Part shown: piece by piece, positions 1 to 5,791 of the stretch | Layout: every line of letters starts with the position of its first letter | Position numbering within the stretch: position 1 is the stretch's first letter | From: Desulfuromonadaceae bacterium GWB2_53_15 | GTDB lineage: Bacteria; Desulfobacterota; Desulfuromonadia; Geobacterales; Pseudopelobacteraceae | Assembly: GCA_001824455.1 (NCBI GenBank) | Contig: MHXL01000170.1 | Span: forward strand, 1 to 15,621 | Length of the DNA: 15,621 bases | Reading direction: 5' to 3' | Notes under the pieces: generated by a model | Told to the model about the DNA's origin: nothing | Databases searched by the model: none | What the model saw: the letters and a program-made list of their open reading frames with translations, nothing else | Position numbers and translations under genes: made by a program

Positions 1-1543
1 GCACGGCAGCAACGATGATGGTGTTGCCGCCGAATGGCTCCAGTTCGAAGCCGATACGGGCCAAGTCTTCCTGAAAACGTTGCGCAACAGCAGTCTCGGT
101 AAATGAAAGTTCCAAAGTCTCCGGGAAAAGCAGACGCTGCGACTCAACGCCAGTGGCCTCGCACTGTTGCCGCAGGCGCTGGTAGGCGACCCGCTCGCTG
201 GCTGCGTGCTGGTCGATGACCACCAGTTCGCTGCCCGACTGGCAGAGAATGTATTCGGCATGAAACTGGCCGATGATCGCCAGGGACGAGAAAAAGCCCT
301 GTTTTTTGCTGTCTGCTGCTTCCGGCTGGAACGGTGCGGCTGGTTCCGAGACCGCTGCTGCTTCGCTGGGGGCGGGCGAGGCGGCGAAAGCTCTTGTTAC
401 AACCTTGTCGCAACTGCTTGTTGCTGCGTAGTAGGACGTTTCACGCCGGGGCAGGTTGAGGGATGCCTGGGCTGCTGCCGCGATACGTTCCCGGTAGGCT
501 TGGCTTGTCGCTGGACTGCTTGGTGCGGCCTGCTCCTGAGGGTGTGCCAGCCAGGGTGACCGGCGCAGTACCTCCTCAATAGCTTTTTGAAGCGCATCGT
601 GAACGACTGGCTGACGGCGGAAGCGCACTTCATGCTTTGTCGGGTGGACGTTGACATCCACCTCGCCGGGTGGAAGCGTCACAAATAACGCCAGGATGGG
701 ATAACGGCCCCGGTCGATCACCCCCCGGTAGGCCTGCATGATGGCGTGCTGCACAACCTTGTCCCGCACAAAACGGCCGTTAATGTAAGTAAACATGGCC
801 GCTGTCGTGGAGCGGACATTATTTGGGCCGGAGATGAAGCCGGTGACGCTGATTCCATTGTCTGAACCGTCCACGGCATGGAGGTCGGCAGCGGCATCCT
901 TGCCCAGTGTCTGGGACAGGCGTCGGCGCAGGTCGCCCCGCTGCACCCGCAACAGCTCGCGGCCGTCGCTGATGCAGGTGAAGGCCACGTCCGGCCGGGA
1001 GATGGCCATGCGGGCCACTGTATCCCCTACATGACCGGTCTCGGTCTCGGCGCTGCGCAGGAATTTGAGGCGGGCCGGGGTGTTGAAGAAGATCTGCTCC
1101 ACAGTGATGACCGTGCCGGGGGCCATGCCACAGGCCCTGACCTCCTTTACCCGTCCACCTTCCACAATGATTTCGGTGCCTTCCAGGCTGGCTGGTTCGC
1201 GGGTGGCAAGCCGGAAACGGGAGACCGAGGCGATGGAGGGGAGCGCCTCGCCGCGGAAACCCAGCGTAAGGATGCCATCCAGGTCGCTGTCGGTCCTGAT
1301 CTTGCTGGTAGCGTGGCGTTCCAGGGATAACAGGGCATCTTCACGGGACATGCCGTGGCCGTTGTCGCTGATCTTTATCAGCCGCCGCCCGCCGGCTGCG
1401 ATCTCCACGGTGATATCGCCGGCATCGGCGTCCAGCGAATTTTCGATCAGTTCTTTGATGACTGAGGCCGGTCGCTCGACCACTTCTCCGGCTGCTATCT
1501 TGTTGGTTATGATTTCAGGCAGGATGCTGATGCGTTGGGGCAC
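1..1543 (-). CDS. mutL: DNA mismatch repair protein MutL (3' end outside window)
   Basis: MutL is the ATP-driven matchmaker/nicking factor of mismatch repair, acting with MutS. The 514 visible residues start at a GTG at 1543-1541, seven bases after a GGAG at 1554-1551; the product begins MPQRISILPEIITNKIAAGE, the usual family start, so GTG is favoured. The N-terminal GHKL ATPase motifs are all present: ENSLDAD (34-40, catalytic E34), DNGHGM (60-65) and GFRGEAL about residue 100. A low-complexity Ala/Pro/Ser linker follows (about 340-410), then the C-terminal endonuclease-type domain with DQHAASE at 444-450, which marks a MutL of the nicking type rather than the E. coli type. The last position of that metal motif is Gln455 instead of the usual Glu. 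The frame is open to position 2, so roughly the last 100 residues, including any CPHGRP motif, are missing only because the window ends. The identification is secure. Confidence 0.96.
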   Translation of the reverse strand, partial: MPQRISILPEIITNKIAAGEVVERPASVIKELIENSLDADAGDITVEIAAGGRRLIKISDNGHGMSREDALLSLERHATSKIRTDSDLDGILTLGFRGEALPSIASVSRFRLATREPASLEGTEIIVEGGRVKEVRACGMAPGTVITVEQIFFNTPARLKFLRSAETETGHVGDTVARMAISRPDVAFTCISDGRELLRVQRGDLRRRLSQTLGKDAAADLHAVDGSDNGISVTGFISGPNNVRSTTAAMFTYINGRFVRDKVVQHAIMQAYRGVIDRGRYPILALFVTLPPGEVDVNVHPTKHEVRFRRQPVVHDALQKAIEEVLRRSPWLAHPQEQAAPSSPATSQAYRERIAAAAQASLNLPRRETSYYAATSSCDKVVTRAFAASPAPSEAAAVSEPAAPFQPEAADSKKQGFFSSLAIIGQFHAEYILCQSGSELVVIDQHAASERVAYQRLRQQCEATGVESQRLLFPETLELSFTETAVAQRFQEDLARIGFELEPFGGNTIIVAAV

Positions 1544-1555
1544 TGCAGTTCTCCG

Positions 1556-1581
1556 AATAAAAAGAGCGGGAAACCCCGCTC
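1556..1581 (-). terminator. Intrinsic terminator after the zinc-ribbon gene, abutting the mutL start
   Basis: Reading leftwards, GAGCGGG (1581-1575), a 4-base loop and CCCGCTC (1570-1564) form a perfect 7-bp GC-rich stem followed by five T and then A,T,T (1563-1556). It begins 30 bases beyond the stop of the zinc-ribbon gene. The T tract ends two bases before the GGAG ribosome-binding site of mutL, so the element also sits in the mutL leader. Seen directly; its strength is inferred. Confidence 0.8.
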
Positions 1582-1611
1582 GTTTTGAAGCAGATATAGG
1601 CGTACGTACGG

Positions 1612-2196
1612 TTACTTTTTAGTGATGTCGTCCAGGTCGCCAAAAAGGCTGTTGAAGTCGTCTTCGGGCTTGGTCTCGGCCGCAGCCGGCGCAGCCGGTG
1701 TGTCGTCCCAGGAGAAATTATTCAGGTCGAACTCGCCGGGGCTGTTGCCGGCTGCCGGGGCCGGTGCAACATCGGCATCTCCTTCTTGGGAGGTGGATTC
1801 CAAAAGGTCGGCAAAGGCATCTTCCTCAGCTTTGGCCTGGGCAGATTTTTGCTCATCATCAAAGGAAAATTCACCGAAACCCTGGGGTTCGTCTGCGGCA
1901 GGCTCATCACCGAAGTCGAAGGGGTTGTCGTTGGCGGTCGTTTCTGCGGCAGATGTGTCTTCTTCCGGCAGGTCAAAAGAGAACATATCGGTATTAGTCT
2001 CAGCGACCACTTCTTCTGCCTGGGTGTTAACGACAGCTTCGGACATGAAGGCGGCTGCCATGGAGTTACGAGCCTCCTGCGGAAGTACGATCGCCTTGAG
2101 TCCGAAGGTTGCCTTGTAACCGGTCAGATCATGGGCACATTTATTACATGTGTCATGATATTCAAAACTGTTGTATCCGCACTTGGGACATTTCAT
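1612..2196 (-). CDS. Small zinc-ribbon protein with acidic, disordered C-terminal tail
   Basis: Function is not recognised. The start at 2196 (MKCPKCGYNS) has an AAGGAG box six bases upstream; the in-frame start further upstream at 2265 has no such site and would place residues before the zinc ribbon. The 194-residue product opens with a four-cysteine zinc ribbon (C3-x2-C6, C17-x2-C20), continues with a short hydrophobic/amphipathic segment (about 28-56), and ends in a long acidic, Ala/Pro-rich, probably disordered tail. That tail repeats short aromatic-acidic motifs: FSFDLPEED (72-80), NPFDFGDEP (91-99), FGEFSFDDE (107-115), FDLNNFSWDD (156-165) and FNSLFGDLDD (181-190). It has no signal peptide or obvious membrane helix, so it is probably cytoplasmic. 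It lies 105 bases after rsmE on the same strand and is closed by its own terminator. Such motif repeats suggest protein binding, which is inference only. Confidence 0.85.
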   Translation of the reverse strand: MKCPKCGYNSFEYHDTCNKCAHDLTGYKATFGLKAIVLPQEARNSMAAAFMSEAVVNTQAEEVVAETNTDMFSFDLPEEDTSAAETTANDNPFDFGDEPAADEPQGFGEFSFDDEQKSAQAKAEEDAFADLLESTSQEGDADVAPAPAAGNSPGEFDLNNFSWDDTPAAPAAAETKPEDDFNSLFGDLDDITKK

Positions 2197-2219
2197 CTGC
2201 GGCTCCTTTTGGTACGTTT

Positions 2220-2301
2220 GAAGCTGTTTTCCTCTGTTTTCCGGCAAAATAACTTTATAACGCACTCATCCTAAATCATACCGGAAAAATATACCAGCTT
2301 C
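2220..2301. repeat. Nested inverted repeat between rsmE and the zinc-ribbon gene
   Basis: Outer arms GAAGCTG (2220-2226) and CAGCTTC (2295-2301) enclose inner arms TTTTCCGG (2237-2244) and CCGGAAAA (2281-2288). All are exact complements, around a 36-base AT-rich centre. The outer arm touches the rsmE stop codon, and the other side ends 23 bases before the zinc-ribbon start. In the leftward transcript this could fold as a long interrupted stem; as DNA it could be an operator. No clear promoter is seen in this 105-base gap, although the centre contains a TTATAAAG stretch (leftward strand). Confidence 0.5.
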
Positions 2302-3048
2302 TTACATATCATCCCATATATACTGCAAAATTGAGGTAATAGCAATAGAGACGGTCTCTGTTCTCAGGATTCTGTTACCCAGTGAAACCGGCTGAAATCC
2401 GTGCCGGGAAAAGTGCCTTACCTCCAAAGGGTCGAATCCGCCCTCGGGTCCGATAGCCACAATTACGGATGCGGGCCGGCCTGTTTCTGCCAGGGTGTTT
2501 TTAAGGTTGCGATCATGCTCTCCTTCCCAGAGCAGCAGGCGCAGCTCATGTTCGGAGGAGTCGGCTGCCTCCACTGCTGTTGGAAACCAGGACACAGCCG
2601 GGATGGTACGCCTGCCGCATTGACGCGCCGCTTCGGTAGTGATCCGGTTCCAGCGCTCCAGTTTGCCGTCACGTTGATCTTCGCGCACTTTGACCACCGA
2701 GCGCCGTCCGCCGAATAGCCGGAAGTCGTGGGCGCCCAGTTCGGTGCCTTTTTGCAGGATCAGGTCGATTTTATCTCCCTTGGGAATCGCCTGGCAAATG
2801 GTTATCCGTGTTTTGTCGGTGTCTATGCCGGTTGCTTTCAGCGATAAGGAGATCTTTACGGCCACCCATTCCTTGGCTACCTGGTTGATTACCCCCTGAT
2901 GTTCAGTGCCCTTTTCATCCACCAGGGTCACTAAGTCGCCGGGACTTAGCCGCAATACCCGCACAATATGATTAAAGAGATCGCCGTCGAAGGATGCATA
3001 GCCGTCACGGATGCTGCGAGAGCTGATCATGAAGCGCCGACCGCTCAT
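2302..3048 (-). CDS. rsmE: 16S rRNA m3U1498 methyltransferase RsmE
   Basis: RsmE is a SPOUT-class enzyme that uses S-adenosylmethionine to methylate N3 of U1498 in 16S rRNA. The 248-residue product (family usual about 240-250) has an N-terminal PUA-like part (about 1-72) and a C-terminal knotted SPOUT domain. Family signatures are present: PKGDKID (89-95), TEAARQCGRR (138-147), IGPEGGF (199-205) and the knot motif LGNRILRTET (223-232). The start at 3048 is chosen because its ATGA overlaps the prmA stop and the product then begins MSGRRFMISS, typical of the family; an upstream in-frame ATG at 3084 would lie inside prmA. Translation is probably coupled to prmA, since only a weak GAGTGG-like site precedes it. 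Function by homology; confident. Confidence 0.95.
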   Translation of the reverse strand: MSGRRFMISSRSIRDGYASFDGDLFNHIVRVLRLSPGDLVTLVDEKGTEHQGVINQVAKEWVAVKISLSLKATGIDTDKTRITICQAIPKGDKIDLILQKGTELGAHDFRLFGGRRSVVKVREDQRDGKLERWNRITTEAARQCGRRTIPAVSWFPTAVEAADSSEHELRLLLWEGEHDRNLKNTLAETGRPASVIVAIGPEGGFDPLEVRHFSRHGFQPVSLGNRILRTETVSIAITSILQYIWDDM

Positions 3049-3974
3049 GGGCCACTCACTTTGCGGTAAAGGAGCGCCACCCATTCCCCTTCAAGGTGAG
3101 TTTCCAGGTAGTTCAGAGGGTAAGGTGCAAAACCGTTGCGCACCAAGGACTCTTTTTCGGCAAGAATGCCTGACAGGACCAGCATGCCGCCGGGTGTCAA
3201 ACGCTCGTTCAGGTGTGGGGCCAGTCGCACCAGCTCCTCCGCCAGGATATTGGCCAGGATGACATCGTAGTTGGCGGTCATTGATTCCAGTGGGGTGGTG
3301 CTGAACTCAACCTGCTCTGCCAGTCCATTGGCTGCCAGATTCTCTCGGGCAACCTCGACCGCCTGAGGGTCGATATCCGCAGCGCAAACGCGGCCGGCGC
3401 CCAGTTGAACAGCAGCCATGGCCAGGATGCCGGAGCCGGTGCCCAGATCCAGGACTGACGGTGAAATGAGCGTCGGCATCTCATCCATGATGCGTTCCAG
3501 CAGCTCCAGGCAAAGACGGGTAGTCTCATGTCCCCCGGTACCAAAGGCCATGCCGGGATCCAGATGCAGCACAATGTCATCCGGGCCAGGCCGGGCCTCT
3601 TCCCACGACGGCACGATCAACAGGCGCCGCCCTACTCGCAGTGATTTGAAATTGGCCTTCCAACTATTGCTCCAGTCTTCAGTGCGAACCGTTGAGACGG
3701 CCGGTTTTGAAAACACAAAGCCGGGATGCTGACCCGCAAGGTCAGACAGAAAGGTGGAGATTTCTGCAACCCGGGCGTCGATGTCGTCTGTGTCGGGGAA
3801 ATAGGCCCGGATGGTCATGACCGGCGAATGGGTGATTTCGCTGTGAGAGAAAGCATCCACATTCAAATTTTCTACGCAGACGCCACTGCCGGAGAGTCCT
3901 GCAAGGTATTCAGCAACAATGTCAGTGATGTCGGCGGGGACATCACAGGCTATCTCCATCCAGGAATTGCTCAT
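3045..3974 (-). CDS. prmA: Ribosomal protein L11 methyltransferase PrmA
   Basis: PrmA transfers methyl groups from S-adenosylmethionine to lysines and the N terminus of ribosomal protein L11. The 309 residues divide into an N-terminal substrate-recognition domain (about 1-95) and a Rossmann-fold catalytic domain. WSNSWK (101-106), DPGMAFGTGGHETT (139-152), the SAM motif LDLGTGSGILA (175-185), the acidic AADID (198-202) and ANILAEEL (241-248) are all characteristic of PrmA. The start at 3974 has an AGGCGG six bases upstream and matches the usual length. prmA heads the leftward pair prmA-rsmE, overlapping by four bases (ATGA). Its upstream side faces the divergent control region at 3975-4138, where no strong leftward promoter is obvious. 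Confidence 0.95.
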   Translation of the reverse strand: MSNSWMEIACDVPADITDIVAEYLAGLSGSGVCVENLNVDAFSHSEITHSPVMTIRAYFPDTDDIDARVAEISTFLSDLAGQHPGFVFSKPAVSTVRTEDWSNSWKANFKSLRVGRRLLIVPSWEEARPGPDDIVLHLDPGMAFGTGGHETTRLCLELLERIMDEMPTLISPSVLDLGTGSGILAMAAVQLGAGRVCAADIDPQAVEVARENLAANGLAEQVEFSTTPLESMTANYDVILANILAEELVRLAPHLNERLTPGGMLVLSGILAEKESLVRNGFAPYPLNYLETHLEGEWVALLYRKVSGP

Positions 3975-4051
3975 TAATATCCGCCTGAAAAGTTATTTGC
4001 TCAGAAGTTCAAGACGTTAGCAGAATAATTAGTTGAAGGCAACAAAAATAC

Positions 4052-4080
4052 TTGACAAGATAGCAATGCTGCGGTCTAAT
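4052..4080 (+). promoter_or_regulatory. Near-consensus sigma-70 promoter for the DUF299 regulator gene
   Basis: TTGACA (4052-4057), a 17-base spacer and TCTAAT (4075-4080) match the housekeeping promoter in all but one base of the -10 box. Transcription would begin near 4086-4089, leaving a leader of about 50 bases before the ATG at 4139. This is the best promoter in the window and probably drives the regulator and possibly the response regulator behind it. Confidence 0.8.
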
Positions 4081-4090
4081 TTTAATTAGA
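4075..4090. promoter_or_regulatory. Perfect 16-bp palindrome overlapping the -10 box
   Basis: TCTAATTTTAATTAGA has exact 7-bp arms around two T. It begins at the rightward -10 hexamer and reaches the likely transcription start. Because of the symmetry it also presents a TCTAAT on the leftward strand (4090-4085), with a poor -35-like TTCATT 18 bases upstream. It could be a repressor operator or a paired divergent -10; neither is shown. Confidence 0.4.
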
Positions 4091-4138
4091 AGATATGCCT
4101 TGTAACTTAATGAAGCGGTGGAAAATGGCATTTTTAAC

Positions 4139-4948
4139 ATGAAAACAATTTATGTGCTGTCCGACTCGACGGGTGAAACCGCCGAACGTGTTATCCGGGC
4201 GGCCCTCTCCCAATTTTATGACGAAGATGTCCGGGTACAGCGGCTTTTCCAGATACGTACGCAGGCCGATGTGCACCAGGCCATGTCGGTGGCTGTCCAT
4301 GACCCCGGCATGGTCGTTTATACGCTGGTTGACCCCCATCTTTCCGAGGTTGTTGAGCGGGTAGCCGAAGAGCACGCCCTGATCGCAGTGGACCTGTTAA
4401 GTTCGCTTATTTACAGCCTTTCTCGTTATTTGGGCGCGCCATCACGAGAAAAGCCAGGACTGTTGCAACGCATCGACACCGATTACTACAAGCGGATGGA
4501 GGCGGTTAACTTTACGGTCAAACACGATGATGGCCAGGAGACCCGCTACCTGCACAAGGCTGACCTGGTGCTGGTCGGGGTGTCACGCTCATCCAAGACT
4601 CCGCTTTCCATGTATCTGGCCCACAAGGGTTACAAAGTGGCCAATGTCCCGCTGGTCAAGGGTATTGACCCACCCGAGGAGCTGTTCCAGATCGATCAAA
4701 GCAAAATCGTGGGACTGACTATTGACACCAAGCGGCTGGTGGAGATTCGTACCTCGCGGCTGATCAACATGCGGCAGAGCCCCAGAGGGAGCTACGCCGA
4801 CTATCAACAGGTGGAAGAGGAAATTGTATATTCACGGCAATTGTACCGGCAACATCCTGAATGGATGGTGATTGACATAACCAATAAATCAGTGGAGGAG
4901 GCTTCCTCGGAGATCATGCGACGTATAAATGCCAACATCAGTTACTGA
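4139..4948 (+). CDS. Pyruvate,phosphate dikinase / PEP synthase regulatory protein (DUF299 kinase-pyrophosphorylase)
   Basis: Proteins of this family switch pyruvate,phosphate dikinase or PEP synthase off by ADP-dependent phosphorylation of a threonine and on again by phosphate-dependent dephosphorylation, controlling pyruvate/PEP interconversion. The product is 269 residues from the ATG at 4139 (MKTIYVLSDSTGETAE, where the family normally starts). A GTG at 4118 would add seven residues; neither start has a good ribosome-binding site. The family signature DSTGETAE is at residues 9-16, the P-loop-like GVSRSSKTP at 147-155, and FTVKHDDG at 125-132. The target dikinase gene is not in the window. 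A strong promoter at 4052-4080 precedes it, and the response regulator follows after 41 bases. Which enzyme it regulates cannot be decided from sequence here. Confidence 0.92.
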   Translation: MKTIYVLSDSTGETAERVIRAALSQFYDEDVRVQRLFQIRTQADVHQAMSVAVHDPGMVVYTLVDPHLSEVVERVAEEHALIAVDLLSSLIYSLSRYLGAPSREKPGLLQRIDTDYYKRMEAVNFTVKHDDGQETRYLHKADLVLVGVSRSSKTPLSMYLAHKGYKVANVPLVKGIDPPEELFQIDQSKIVGLTIDTKRLVEIRTSRLINMRQSPRGSYADYQQVEEEIVYSRQLYRQHPEWMVIDITNKSVEEASSEIMRRINANISY

Positions 4949-4989
4949 ACAGCGTATATCAAAAAATACTATGCAAAGGAGAACACACA

Positions 4990-5661
4990 ATGAAAATCTT
5001 AGTTGTCGAGGACGAGAAAAAGGTTGCCGGCTTTATCAAGCGCGGTCTGGAAGAGGATAACTATGAAGTAACCGTAACCCATGACGGTGCTGAGGGTTTC
5101 AAACAGGCGCTGGAAAATGATTTCAGCCTGGTGGTCCTGGATGTAATGCTCCCCAAAATGGACGGACTGACGGTTATCAAGGAACTGCGCGCAGCCGGAA
5201 AAAGAACCCCGGTGCTCATGCTCACCGCCCGCGACACCACAGATGATATTGTCTCCGGCCTTGAGGCCGGTTCAGACGACTACCTCACCAAGCCGTTCGC
5301 CTTTGCCGAGTTGCTGGCACGTGTCAGAGCCCTGCTGCGCAGAGGCGAGCAGGACCGTGGCGCCGAGATCAGTTTTGCCGACCTGCGGCTCGACCCGGTA
5401 ACCCACAAGGTATGGCGCAGTGACAAGGAGATCGATCTGACCGCCAAGGAGTACGGCCTGCTGGAGTATTTGATGCGTAACCCCAATACGGTGCTGTCGC
5501 GCGCCATGATCGCCGAGCATGTTTGGGACTATGCCTTTGATAGCTTCACCAACATTATTGATGTGTATGTCAATTACCTGCGCAAAAAAGTGGATAAAGA
5601 CCATCCCGTCAAACTGATCCATACGGTGCGCGGACAGGGATATATCCTCCGGGAGGCGTAG
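4990..5661 (+). CDS. OmpR/PhoB-family response regulator, no adjacent kinase
   Basis: This is a two-domain transcription factor of 223 residues, a normal size. The receiver domain (about 1-115) has the acidic pair E7/D8, the phosphoacceptor D51 in VVLDVMLPKMDG, T79 and K101 in LTKPF, so all residues needed for phosphorylation are present. The winged-helix DNA-binding domain (about 128-222) carries LTAKEYGLLEYL (recognised alpha-loop region), FTNIIDVYVNYLRKKVD and the terminal VRGQGYILR. It resembles the CusR/CopR metal-response branch, which is only a resemblance. The start is set by GGAG (4978-4981) eight bases before ATG. No histidine kinase lies within the window on either side, so its partner is encoded elsewhere or it is an orphan. 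A degQ protease follows on the same strand, a plausible but unproven target. Confidence 0.93.
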   Translation: MKILVVEDEKKVAGFIKRGLEEDNYEVTVTHDGAEGFKQALENDFSLVVLDVMLPKMDGLTVIKELRAAGKRTPVLMLTARDTTDDIVSGLEAGSDDYLTKPFAFAELLARVRALLRRGEQDRGAEISFADLRLDPVTHKVWRSDKEIDLTAKEYGLLEYLMRNPNTVLSRAMIAEHVWDYAFDSFTNIIDVYVNYLRKKVDKDHPVKLIHTVRGQGYILREA

Positions 5662-5684
5662 CGAGGGGTTGATTTTTTTTGTAC

Positions 5685-5765
5685 GATTGATTATCTTATA
5701 GTCTGGAAACGATCAGGGGCGGTATCGTGACTTATGCGATCCCGCCCCTGTCAGTTCAATCAATC
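5685..5765 (+). promoter_or_regulatory. Nested hairpin in the response regulator/degQ gap
   Basis: GATTGATT (5685-5692) pairs exactly with AATCAATC (5758-5765). Inside it CAGGGGCGG (5714-5722) pairs exactly with CCGCCCCTG (5742-5750), and ATCG/CGAT (5724-5727/5737-5740) extends the stem around a 9-base loop. The inner stem is very stable but is not followed by a T tract, so it is a poor intrinsic terminator. A run of eight T (5673-5680) precedes it instead. The structure ends 13 bases before the GGGAGG ribosome-binding site of degQ (5779-5784). It may be an RNA leader structure or a DNA-binding site. No convincing promoter is visible in this 130-base gap. Confidence 0.5.
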
Positions 5766-5791
5766 TTCAGAAGAAGCAGGGAGGTCAGATT

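Noticed and set aside
1601..1610. CGTACGTACG palindrome next to the zinc-ribbon stop codon
   Set aside because: Short simple-repeat palindrome; the nearby GC-rich hairpin explains termination better.
878..1622. Two rightward frames (150 and 185 codons) opposite mutL
   Set aside because: They overlap each other and the conserved MutL ATPase domain, and lack start signals.
5669..5702. TTGATT and TATAGT as a degQ promoter
   Set aside because: The spacer is 22 bases, too long for a sigma-70 promoter, and no better pairing of boxes was found.
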